From NCBI GenBank assembly GCA_041918675.1, contig JAYRVF010000006.1, forward strand, positions 62,001 through 126,000: a stretch of DNA of 64,000 bases, in the 5' to 3' direction. The first letter of the stretch is position 1; the number at the start of each line of letters is the position of its first letter. Shown here piece after piece: positions 8,425 to 16,071 of this stretch. A program made the position numbers and the translations under genes. Below the pieces are notes generated by a model, which had not been told where the DNA came from, made no database searches, and was given only the letters and a program-made list of their open reading frames with translations. The stretch is from SCUB01 sp041918675. GTDB taxonomy: Bacteria > Pseudomonadota > Alphaproteobacteria > Rhizobiales > Xanthobacteraceae.

Positions 8425-9249
8425 TCAGCGCTTGATGGTCGGGGCGGTGATCGGTCCGCCGTCGGCCTGTTTGACGAGGTAGGCGATCAACGCCACGCTC
8501 ACTTCCGAGCCCATTTCGACCTCGGGCATGCGCATCTGCCAGAAGCAATCATAGATGCGGTGTTGCATCGTCATGACGTGGGTCGAGGATACGCGATAGG
8601 CCGGCCATTCGCCGACCACCTTGCGCGCCTCCTCGGGGTTGGCGAGGAACGGCAGGGCCTGAAGGCGGATGCGCTGATTGGGCGAGGCGTGACAGGTCGT
8701 GCAGGCGAAGTCGAACGGCCCCGAACGGCGCGACAGCAATGCTTCGCCGAGCGCGATGGCGTCCTTCTCCTTCGGGTGGCTTTGTTGCGAGATGAACTTC
8801 ATGCCGTTGGACCTGCTCGCGATCCATGTCGCGATCGCGCCGAGTTCCTTGACCGGCTGGCCGCCGCTGGGATGCGGCTTCTTGATCAGGTCGGCCCGCT
8901 TGAAGCCCTGGATTTTCTCCATGCACCACAGCAGGCGCGTTTCGACATCCATCACCCGATCGGCGTCGGCGAAATAGCGCGGCAGTTCGGCGAAGGCGCC
9001 ATCGACATTGCCCGGCCCCTTGCCGAGATCGCAAGCCTCGAGGCCGACATAATTCGGGCCGCGCGGCCGGCGCCACAAATCCTCGCCGCGATCGGCGTCA
9101 AGCAGCCCGGGATTGCTCCACGGATCGTCCTTCATCATCTGACGATATTTTTCGAGCGCCCTCTCGACGTCTTCCTGGGCGCGCGCCGTTGTTGATCCCG
9201 CCGCCATCAGCAGACAAGCGGCCACAATCGATCCCACGAAACGGATCAT
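8425..9249 (-). CDS. soxA: SoxA, L-cysteine S-thiosulfotransferase catalytic subunit (monohaem form)
   Basis: SoxA is the catalytic subunit of SoxAX in the periplasm. The 274-residue protein has a signal peptide ending near TARAQ. It has only one haem motif, CTTCH at 183-187. The active cysteine is Cys235 in RIYDCFWQMRMPE, which becomes the cysteine persulfide ligand in characterised enzymes. In the N-terminal cytochrome domain Cys73 and Cys109 occur without a CxxCH, so this is the single-haem SoxA type described for some alphaproteobacteria. The start at 9249 follows GGGAGGAA; earlier codons in frame are not signal-like. Confidence 0.93.
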   Translation of the reverse strand: MIRFVGSIVAACLLMAAGSTTARAQEDVERALEKYRQMMKDDPWSNPGLLDADRGEDLWRRPRGPNYVGLEACDLGKGPGNVDGAFAELPRYFADADRVMDVETRLLWCMEKIQGFKRADLIKKPHPSGGQPVKELGAIATWIASRSNGMKFISQQSHPKEKDAIALGEALLSRRSGPFDFACTTCHASPNQRIRLQALPFLANPEEARKVVGEWPAYRVSSTHVMTMQHRIYDCFWQMRMPEVEMGSEVSVALIAYLVKQADGGPITAPTIKR

Positions 9250-9742
9250 TCGTTCCTCCCTGTTGAAGAATCCGCTTCGCTGAAATGGCGCGAGACGGCG
9301 GCGCCACACGCGCGGAGTTTTTCTTGCACGCGTCGAATTCGAAATGGGAATGAAACTCACGCCAACGATCTGTCAATTCCCCCTCGCGCATGTGGGCTGA
9401 TCCGCCGCACGCACGACACGTGAATGAATGCAACTGGACAATGACGCATAATGCGATTATCTTGCAAGAACTGAATATGTTCCCGGGAAAACCGGGACGC
9501 TCGGAGGACGTTCCCAAGTTGAATCGGCTGCCGCGGTGCAATAATTTTTGCGTCGCGGCATGCAAGATGGATGTCTCCCGAATTTTTCGCTGGTTTTGAA
9601 AGGGCGCGCCGGTGAAGGGCGTGATCGGCCATGGCCGACATGCGTTCATGCCATATCGCGCGCGCCTGAATTGACGCGTATGCCTGAATTTCACTCGGCC
9701 GGCCCCGACGGCGCGGACCAACCAAAGAGGAGTGCGACTACG
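9250..9742. other. Intergenic control region between divergent soxA and soxY
   Basis: This 493-base gap is locally AT-richer than its surroundings. It contains nested palindromes and a sigma70-like promoter (annotated separately) plus a small inverted repeat TCCCGG-GAAAA-CCGGGA at 9481-9497. No convincing gene is seen in it. The long 5' leaders (about 280 bases before soxY, 190 before soxA) leave room for further control. Confidence 0.6.
9435..9463 (+). promoter_or_regulatory. Candidate sox promoter with operator-like palindromes in the spacer
   Basis: TGGACA (9435-9440) and TATCTT (9458-9463) are 17 bases apart, a sigma70-like arrangement reading toward soxY. Inside the spacer are two overlapping perfect palindromes: CGCAT-A-ATGCG (9445-9455) and ATAAT-GCG-ATTAT (9448-9460). 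A repressor bound there would block the promoter. SoxR-type ArsR regulators control sox genes in related bacteria, but no soxR is in this window, so the factor is unknown. Confidence 0.45.
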
Positions 9743-10210
9743 ATGTCTCATGACGTGACGCGGTTGAGCCGCCGCACCGCCTTGTCCCTCGGACTTGGCG
9801 CGATCGGAGCTCTCACGATTGGCGATGCGCTGACGCCCGCCTTCGCAGCCAACGACGCCGCCGAGCGCATTCAGAAATTCACGGGCGGCAAGGAGCCGGC
9901 GAAGGCCAAGGTCAAGCTCGACCTGCCGGAGATCGCCGAGAACGGCAACACCGTGCCCCTATCGGTCGTGGTCGAAAGCCCGATGACGGATCAATCCCAC
10001 GTGACCGACATCATGATCGTCGCCGACGGCAATCCGAACTCGGGACTCGCGACCTTCCACTTCACGCCAGCCAGCGGATCGGCCGAGGCGCAGACCCGGA
10101 TTCGCCTGGCGACGACACAGAATATCAGCGCGATCGCCAAGATGAACGACGGGTCGTTCTTCATCGACACGCGCCAGGTCAAGGTCACGATCGGCGGCTG
10201 CGGCGGCTGA
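9743..10210 (+). CDS. soxY: SoxY, thiosulfate carrier subunit
   Basis: SoxY carries sulfur intermediates covalently on its C-terminal cysteine while SoxAX and SoxB act on it. The 155-residue precursor has a Tat signal (LSRRTALSLGLGAIGALT). It ends with the family's swinging-arm motif GGCGG, so Cys153 is the carrier residue. The ATG at 9743 follows AAAGAGGAG; the longer open frame upstream has no signal character. soxZ begins 49 bases downstream, as expected for the SoxYZ heterodimer. Confidence 0.95.
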   Translation: MSHDVTRLSRRTALSLGLGAIGALTIGDALTPAFAANDAAERIQKFTGGKEPAKAKVKLDLPEIAENGNTVPLSVVVESPMTDQSHVTDIMIVADGNPNSGLATFHFTPASGSAEAQTRIRLATTQNISAIAKMNDGSFFIDTRQVKVTIGGCGG

Positions 10211-10259
10211 TCGACCGGACCCCTTCACTCGACTTTCTCGTTTCTCGCGGAGAACGCAT

Positions 10260-10586
10260 ATGAGCGTCAAGCCACGCATCAAGCTCGACAAGACCCAGGC
10301 CAAGAAGGGCGACCTCGTCGAGGTCAAGGCCCTCGTCTCGCACGTCATGGAAAACGGCCAGCGCAAGGACTCCGCCGGCAACACGATCCCGCGCAAGATC
10401 CTCAACAAGTTCACCTGCACCGTGAACGGCATAGAGGTGTTCTCGGCGGATTTCGAACCGGCGATCGCGGCCAATCCCTATATCCAGTTCAAGTTCCGGG
10501 CGAGCGAATCCGGCCCCGTCGTGCTGACCTGGATCGACGACGACGGCAGCAAGATCGTCGGTGAGGAAAAGCTCACGGTCAATTGA
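10260..10586 (+). CDS. soxZ: SoxZ, sulfur carrier complex subunit
   Basis: A 108-residue cytoplasm-made SoxZ without its own signal, normally exported with SoxY by the Tat route. The start is MSVKPRIKLDKTQAKKGDLVEVKALVSHVMENGQRKD. The immunoglobulin-like fold continues with NGIEVFSADFEPAIAANPYIQFKFRA and ends TWIDDDGSKIVGEEKLTV. The gene is preceded by CGGAGAACGCAT and lies between soxY and soxB in one direction. Confidence 0.95.
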   Translation: MSVKPRIKLDKTQAKKGDLVEVKALVSHVMENGQRKDSAGNTIPRKILNKFTCTVNGIEVFSADFEPAIAANPYIQFKFRASESGPVVLTWIDDDGSKIVGEEKLTVN

Positions 10587-10695
10587 TCGCGAGGCGGCTT
10601 CGCCCGGGACGCAAGGTCGCGGGCGATGGCCGCAACAGGCCGGCGGCGATGGACGCCGAGCGGCGCGGGCTGAACAGCGAACGGGCGAGACCGGA

Positions 10696-12378
10696 ATGAT
10701 TTCCCGACGCGATTTTGTCCAGCTCGCGGCCGCGACCGCCGCGCTGCTGCCGGGCGGATGGTCGCGCGCCTTCGCGCAACAGCGCCTGACGCAGGCCGAA
10801 TTGCTGGCGTTCGAACCGGTCGGCAACGTCACGCTGGTGCATGTCTGCGACATCCACGCCCAGCTCGTGCCGCTCCATTACCGGGAGCCGTCGACCAATC
10901 TCGGCGTCGGCGAGGCGCGCGGCGAGGTTCCGCATATCACCGGCAAGCCGCTGCTCGACTTCTACAAGATCCCGGCGGGAACGGCGGCCGCCCACGCGTT
11001 GAGCTCGGAAGACTTCGCCGCGCTCGCCAAGACCTATGGGCGGGTCGGTGGCCTCGACCGCGTCGCCACCATCCTGAAGGCGATCCGCGCCGAACGCGGC
11101 GAACGCGCGATCTTCCTCGACAGCGGCGACACCTGGACCAACAGCTACACCTCGCTCAAGACGCGCGGCCTCGATATGGTCGAATGCATGGCGCTGCTCA
11201 AGCCCGACGCCATGGTCGGCCATTGGGAATTCACGCTCGGCGCCGAGCGCGTCAAGGAACTCGTCGACAAGCTCGATTTTCCGTTCCTCGCGCTCAACAT
11301 TCGCGACAGCGAATGGAACGAGCCGGCCTTCGAGCCGATGACGATGCTCGATCGCGGCGGCGTCAAGATCGCGGTGCTCGGCCAGGCCTTCCCCTATACG
11401 CCAATCGCCAATCCACGCTGGATGATACCGAACTGGTCGTTCGGCATCCGCGAGGACGACATGCAGGCCCAGGTCAACAAGGCGCGCGCGCAAGGGGCCG
11501 AGCTCGTCGTGCTGTTGTCGCATAACGGCTTCGATGTCGACCGCAAGATGGCCTCGCGGGTGAGCGGAATCGACGTCGTGCTGACCGGCCACACCCACGA
11601 CGCGCTGCCCGAGGTCGTCAAGGTCGGCAAGACGTTGCTGGTGGCTTCCGGCAGCCACGGCAAATTCGTCTCCCGCCTCGACCTCGACGTGCGCGGCGGC
11701 GAGGTCAGGGGTTTCCGCTACAAGCTCATCCCGGTGTTTTCCGACATCATCGCGCCGGACGCGGAGATGGCGGCCAAGATCGCGTCCGTGCGCGCGCCGC
11801 ACGAAGCCTATCTGAGCGAGGTCGTCGGCCACACCGAAACGCTGATGTACCGGCGCGGCAATTTCAACGGCACCTTCGACGACGTGATCTGCGACGCCAT
11901 CCTCAAGCAGCGCGACGCCGAGGTCGCGATGTCGCCGGGATTCCGCTGGGGCACCTCGATCCTGCCGGGCGCGGCCATCCGCCGCGAGGATGTCTTCAAC
12001 GCCACGGCGATGACCTATCCGGCGACCTATCGCATGAACATGACCGGCGAGCGGATCAAGGAGATCATGGAGGACGTCGCCGACAACCTGTTCAATCCCG
12101 ACCCCTATTATCAGCAGGGCGGGGACATGGTCCGCGTCGGCGGCATCGGCTACACCATCGACATCGCCAAGCCGATCGGCGAACGCATCTCCGACATGAA
12201 ACTATTGCGAAGTGGAGAGCCGATCGCGGCGGCGAAGGAATATGTCGTCGCCGGCTGGGCGAGCGTCAACGAGGGCGTCGAGGGCCCACCGGTGTGGGAC
12301 GTGGTGATGAACCACATCGCCGCGGAGAAGGTCGTCAAGCCCGCCGGGACAAGCAACATCAAGATCGTCGGCGCCTGA
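10696..12378 (+). CDS. soxB: SoxB, thiosulfohydrolase
   Basis: SoxB is a dimanganese periplasmic enzyme that hydrolyses sulfate from the SoxY-bound thiosulfonate. The 560-residue protein begins with a Tat signal (SRRDFVQLAAATAALLPGG). It has the metallophosphoesterase/5'-nucleotidase metal motifs: Asp52 and His54 (CDIHAQL), GDTW, GHWEFTLG from about 175, SHNGFD near 275 and GHTHD near 298. The ATG at 10696 was chosen because it gives the Tat signal; 45 codons open before it overlap soxZ. It closes the rightward soxYZB unit, and the usual soxCD do not follow. Confidence 0.96.
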   Translation: MISRRDFVQLAAATAALLPGGWSRAFAQQRLTQAELLAFEPVGNVTLVHVCDIHAQLVPLHYREPSTNLGVGEARGEVPHITGKPLLDFYKIPAGTAAAHALSSEDFAALAKTYGRVGGLDRVATILKAIRAERGERAIFLDSGDTWTNSYTSLKTRGLDMVECMALLKPDAMVGHWEFTLGAERVKELVDKLDFPFLALNIRDSEWNEPAFEPMTMLDRGGVKIAVLGQAFPYTPIANPRWMIPNWSFGIREDDMQAQVNKARAQGAELVVLLSHNGFDVDRKMASRVSGIDVVLTGHTHDALPEVVKVGKTLLVASGSHGKFVSRLDLDVRGGEVRGFRYKLIPVFSDIIAPDAEMAAKIASVRAPHEAYLSEVVGHTETLMYRRGNFNGTFDDVICDAILKQRDAEVAMSPGFRWGTSILPGAAIRREDVFNATAMTYPATYRMNMTGERIKEIMEDVADNLFNPDPYYQQGGDMVRVGGIGYTIDIAKPIGERISDMKLLRSGEPIAAAKEYVVAGWASVNEGVEGPPVWDVVMNHIAAEKVVKPAGTSNIKIVGA

Positions 12379-12457
12379 CGCGCCTCGGCGCGCCACCTTC
12401 GCGGGTCAGGCGGGCCGGACCCGCGCGACGCGACGCTCACGCATGATCGCGCCAACA

Positions 12458-12480
12458 AACGGGCGGCTTTCCCGCCCGTT
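12458..12480. terminator. Bidirectional hairpin between soxB and convergent gene
   Basis: AACGGGCGG and CCGCCCGTT form a perfect 9-bp stem around the 5-base loop CTTTC. It lies 80 bases after soxB and 44 bases after the end of the converging small gene. There is no long T-run; a terminator or mRNA-end stabiliser is the likely role. Confidence 0.55.
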
Positions 12481-12523
12481 CGCTGTTCGACCGTCGCGAT
12501 CTTCCGCAGCGATCTTTCTTCCC

Positions 12524-12919
12524 TCACCACCAGACGCGGCGGATACGGCAGACACGGCGCGGTCCGGCGTAGGTCCGCACCCAGCGGCACCGGCGCGGAT
12601 AGGTGATGATGGGTCCGCCGAAATAGACCGGGCCGCCCCAGTACACGCGCGGGCCGCGCCAATGATGGCGCCGGAAACCGAAATGCCGGCCGCCGAAATG
12701 CCGGGGTCCGCCGAAATGCGCGCGTCCCATGCGCATGCCGCCGCCGCGAAAGCCGTGTCCGCCGCCACCGCGACGAACTTCGATCTTCAGGTCGTCCACG
12801 GCGTCCCGCGCCAGGGCCGCGCCTGCCGGATTGATCAGCGACACGGCGTGGGCCTGCTCGGCCGGCGCCGCGACCAGCAACATTCCCGCGAATGCGATTC
12901 CCGCCAATGCGATCTTCAT
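12524..12919 (-). CDS. Small secreted Gly/His/Arg-rich protein
   Basis: A 131-residue protein with a Sec signal (MKIALAGIAFAGMLLVAAPAEQAHA). A Gly-, His- and Arg-rich central part (GGGGHGFRGGGMRMGRAHFGG, residues about 53-73) follows. The C-terminus is aromatic with RCRWVRTY and CRIRRVWW, each with one cysteine. Such small basic envelope proteins are common in Rhizobiales and mostly unstudied. The start at 12919 was chosen because longer forms destroy the signal peptide; GAGGAGAACGG provides a ribosome site. Metal binding by the His-rich stretch is possible but unproven. Confidence 0.6.
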   Translation of the reverse strand: MKIALAGIAFAGMLLVAAPAEQAHAVSLINPAGAALARDAVDDLKIEVRRGGGGHGFRGGGMRMGRAHFGGPRHFGGRHFGFRRHHWRGPRVYWGGPVYFGGPIITYPRRCRWVRTYAGPRRVCRIRRVWW

Positions 12920-13184
12920 GGAGCCGTTCTCCTCGATTGCGGTCGACGCGCGACATGGACGACAAGGCAAAGAGCATCGACGCGCGCGGCCTTGTGAACG
13001 CGGCGACGATGCCGGCGGGCAAATGAATGCGGCATGAATGCTGAAGCGGGTTTCCGGTCGCATTGATGGCGAAAACATGGAACGCGCGAACGCGTCTCGG
13101 CCGCGCGCGTCGCGCCTGGATCAAGGCGAAGGATCTATCGGAAAAAAAACGCGTTGACGAAGCGCCAAGAAAACGCCGCGTGCC

Positions 13185-13499
13185 TCAGCCGCGCCGCCAC
13201 CAGCAGCGCATATGCGGCACGACGACGGGTCCGCTTAAACGATATTCTTCCGCGTACCACGCCCTGCATTCGCGCACGGCATTCGGCCCGGGATAGCTTC
13301 CCGGATAGCGATAGACGCGGATGCGCGTGCGGGCGCGGTCGCGTCGGCGCTGCGCGGACAGATCGGTCGGCGTCTGGCGCGACGTCTCGGCGGTGGCGTC
13401 GACCGACTTTCCGGTCATCGCTTGCGCGCCGCCGACCGACGCCGCGACGACAAAGCCGAGCCCTAATGCCATTGCCAGCGTGCGGATTGCCGATCGCAT
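13185..13499 (-). CDS. Small secreted Rhizobiales-type protein with C-terminal CWW motif
   Basis: A 104-residue protein with a signal peptide (MRSAIRTLAMALGLGFVVAASVGGAQA). An Arg-rich middle (RRRDRARTRIRVYRY) and the conserved-looking ending YPGPNAVRECRAWYAEEYRLSG...MRCWWRRG follow. Similar endings occur in small secreted proteins of Rhizobiales; no function is known to me. The ATG at 13499 has GGAAGG just upstream on its strand and starts the signal exactly, so seven earlier codons were left out. It lies next to another small secreted gene in the same direction, 265 bases away. Confidence 0.6.
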   Translation of the reverse strand: MRSAIRTLAMALGLGFVVAASVGGAQAMTGKSVDATAETSRQTPTDLSAQRRRDRARTRIRVYRYPGSYPGPNAVRECRAWYAEEYRLSGPVVVPHMRCWWRRG

Positions 13500-13827
13500 G
13501 GGACCTTCCCGTTTCATCAAAATCGCGGCGCCCGCGCGGAACCCTAGGTCAATGGACCCTGAGCAAAGGACCGTGAGCGAACAACCGCTGGCCCCGGCCC
13601 GCAGCCGGGGCCGGCACGGTCTCCGATTAAGACGGCCGCGTCAACCCAGGGGCCGGATCATGCCGCTTCCCGCCGGCCGGCGGCATGCCCCGGCCATTCC
13701 GCCCCTCGCGGGTCGGCCATGCCCCCCTGTCGCCGCGCCTTGCTTTTGTCCCGTGTCTTTGCCTCTTGCCTTTGGCGAGCGGCGCGGGGAATTTGCGTGC
13801 GCGGAAACTGGCCATGAAGGGCGCGCG
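13500..13827. other. Non-coding gap with a GC hairpin
   Basis: A 328-base gap between divergent genes. It contains a 9-bp perfect hairpin GGCCCCGGC-CCGCA-GCCGGGGCC at 13590-13612, without a T-run. I see no supported gene in the rest. Confidence 0.4.
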
Positions 13828-14253
13828 ATGCCGGAGCGGACCAACACCCCAACTCCCCTCTATTGGTCGCGGGCGCCCTCCCTTGCCGAGATCGAGGAAA
13901 TGGCCCATCGCCTCTTCGACGCCCTGCCCGATAAATTCCGCGCGCCCTGCGACGGCCTGATCATCCGCGTCGACGAATTTCCGTCCGACGACGTTCTCGA
14001 CGAATTCGGCGCGGACGCCTTGTTCGATCTGATGGGCCTGTTTCAGGGCGTCGGCGTTCCGTTCCGCCATGACAGCGACCCCGTCCAGATGCCGAACATG
14101 ATCTGGCTCTACCGCCGCCCCATCCTCGATTACTGGGCCGCGCACGACGACACGCTGGAGGCCATCGTCCGCCATGTCCTGGTCCACGAGATCGGACACC
14201 ATTTCGGCATGTCGGACGCCGACATGGAGGCGATCGAAAAGGCCGCCGATTAG
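13828..14253 (+). CDS. Small zincin-like metallopeptidase family protein
   Basis: A 141-residue cytoplasmic protein with the zinc-protease signature HEIGHHFGMSD at 120-130 (His120, Glu121, His124, Asp130). This matches the minimal HExxHxxG..D zincin families found in many alphaproteobacteria (PF06262-like). SRAPSLAEIEEMAHRLFDALPDKFR and LFQGVGVP are typical flanking parts. The open frame extends far upstream, but the ATG at 13828 gives the normal length for the family. It is followed by leuD 93 bases downstream. Its substrate is unknown. Confidence 0.8.
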   Translation: MPERTNTPTPLYWSRAPSLAEIEEMAHRLFDALPDKFRAPCDGLIIRVDEFPSDDVLDEFGADALFDLMGLFQGVGVPFRHDSDPVQMPNMIWLYRRPILDYWAAHDDTLEAIVRHVLVHEIGHHFGMSDADMEAIEKAAD

Positions 14254-14346
14254 GACTTCCACCCGCCAGCCGTTCGCGATAGATCATCGGCCAAGGGGCG
14301 CGAAGCCCCCTGGCTTCCCATTCACCACGGGCGGGATTTTCGGACG

Positions 14347-14952
14347 ATGGACAAATTCACCGTGCTTGAGGGCATCGCGGCGCCCCTGCCGATCGTCAAT
14401 GTCGACACCGACATGATCATCCCCAAGCAGTACCTCAAGACGATCAAGCGGACCGGCCTCGGCAAGGGCCTGTTCTCCGAAGCGCGCTACCGCGACGACG
14501 GCCGCGAGAACCCGGATTTCGTGCTCAACAAGCCCGCCTATCGCACCGCCCAGATCCTCGTCGCCGGCGACAATTTCGGCTGCGGCTCCTCGCGCGAGCA
14601 CGCGCCCTGGGCGCTCGCCGATTTCGGCATCCGCTGCGTGATCTCGACCAGCTTCGCCGACATTTTCTACAACAACTGCTTCAAGAACGGCATTCTGCCC
14701 ATCAAGGTGTCGCAGGCCGAGCTCGACAAGCTGTTCGACGACGCCGAGCGCGGTGCCAACGCGCGGCTGACGATCGACCTTCCGAAGCAGGAAATCCGCG
14801 GTCCCGACGGCGGCGTCATCGCCTTCGAGATCGACGCCTTCCGCAAGCATTGCCTCATCAACGGGCTCGACGATATCGGCCTGACGATGGAGAAGGCGCC
14901 GGCGATTTCCGCCTACGAGGCCAGGACCAAGACCACGCGGCCGTGGGCGTGA
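14347..14952 (+). CDS. leuD: 3-isopropylmalate dehydratase small subunit LeuD
   Basis: The 201-residue swivel-domain subunit of isopropylmalate isomerase, partner of LeuC. Motifs: IVNVDTDMIIPKQYLKTI near the N-terminus, NFGCGSSREHAPWAL near 78-92 and FADIFYNNCFKNGILPI. The length matches the family. It is on the same strand as leuC but 8 kb away, so coordinated expression would need separate promoters or a long transcript through the sox genes, half of which are antisense. Confidence 0.97.
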   Translation: MDKFTVLEGIAAPLPIVNVDTDMIIPKQYLKTIKRTGLGKGLFSEARYRDDGRENPDFVLNKPAYRTAQILVAGDNFGCGSSREHAPWALADFGIRCVISTSFADIFYNNCFKNGILPIKVSQAELDKLFDDAERGANARLTIDLPKQEIRGPDGGVIAFEIDAFRKHCLINGLDDIGLTMEKAPAISAYEARTKTTRPWA

Positions 14953-15025
14953 GCCAAGTCGGCGGCCCAATTCACGCGACCTGATCCGCGCCGAGTGACG
15001 GCACGCAAGTCGCGCGATCGCCGCG

Positions 15026-15910
15026 TCATGATCGCGCGGCCGGATCGCGGGCGATCGCCTCGGCCATCGCCACCGTTCGGCGCGCGATGTCGAGATGCAG
15101 CCGCTCGACCATCTCGCCGTCGATCTGGATGACGCCCATGTCCGCGTTGTCGGGTTCGGCGAAGGCGGCGACGACGCGGCGGGCCTGGGCGACCTCGTCC
15201 GCGTCCGGCGCGAAAGCGGCGTTGCAGATGTCGACCTGCGCCGGATGGATCAGCGACTTGCCGTCGAAACCCATGTCGCGCGCCTGGACGCATTCGCGCG
15301 CGAAGCCTTCCGTGTCCTTGAAGTTGTTGTAGGCGCCGTCGATGACATCGACGCCGTGGGCGCGCGCGGCGAGCACGCAGGCCGACAGCCATGGCAGCAT
15401 CGGCCCGCGCCCCGGCACCATGCGCGCGCGCGTCTCGCGCGAAAGGTCATTGGGCCCGATGATGAGGCCGGCGAGGCGGCGATCCGCCGCGCCATGAGCC
15501 GCGATCTCCCCGACATTGAGAACGGCGAGGGGGCGCTCGATCATCGCCCAGATCGCGATGGCGCGATCGCCGCCTTCGCCGTCAAGCTTGGCCGTGACGG
15601 TCGCGATCTCCGCTGGCGTCGTCACCTTGGGAACGAGCACTCCGTCGGGCCGCATTTTCGCCACCATGGAAAGATCATCAAGCCAGCCATGCGAATCCAG
15701 ACCGTTGACGCGGACGATGATTTCACGCCGCCCGAATTTTCGGCCCGCGACCTGCTCGCCGACTTGGCGGCGCGCCAGTTCCTTGGCGCTGGGCGCGACC
15801 GAATCCTCAAGATCGAAAATGAAGGCATCGGCGGGAATGTCGCGTGCTTTTTCCAAGGCGCGGGCGTTGGCGCCGGGAACGAACAGCATGCTTCGCCGCG
15901 GTCTGATCAT
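15026..15910 (-). CDS. HpcH/HpaI aldolase/CitE-type CoA ester lyase
   Basis: A 294-residue TIM-barrel protein of the citrate lyase beta/malyl-CoA lyase family. RPRRSMLFVPGANARALEKA (N-terminus), DAFIFDLEDSVAP (metal-binding Glu/Asp), MIERPLAVLNVGEIA, IIGPNDLSRETR and GKSLIHPAQVDICN are diagnostic. Relatives cleave malyl-CoA, methylmalyl-CoA or citramalyl-CoA or act as malyl-CoA thioesterases; the exact substrate is not readable. The start at 15910 has AAAGGGA at good spacing; an ATG two codons earlier is also possible. It is divergent from the acyl-CoA synthetase/GNAT gene. Confidence 0.88.
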   Translation of the reverse strand: MIRPRRSMLFVPGANARALEKARDIPADAFIFDLEDSVAPSAKELARRQVGEQVAGRKFGRREIIVRVNGLDSHGWLDDLSMVAKMRPDGVLVPKVTTPAEIATVTAKLDGEGGDRAIAIWAMIERPLAVLNVGEIAAHGAADRRLAGLIIGPNDLSRETRARMVPGRGPMLPWLSACVLAARAHGVDVIDGAYNNFKDTEGFARECVQARDMGFDGKSLIHPAQVDICNAAFAPDADEVAQARRVVAAFAEPDNADMGVIQIDGEMVERLHLDIARRTVAMAEAIARDPAARS

Positions 15911-16071
15911 CGCCATTCCCTTTCCCCGTCATTCGTGCGAATTGTTCGCATGCGACACGCGCCGATAGTGATGGAACATCGCTCCCGCGTCAGGCTATCT
16001 GGCGCGAAACAACAAACGCGATTCGATCTTCTCCACAGAAGATCGGCGCATGTGCCGGCGGCCGCAAGATC

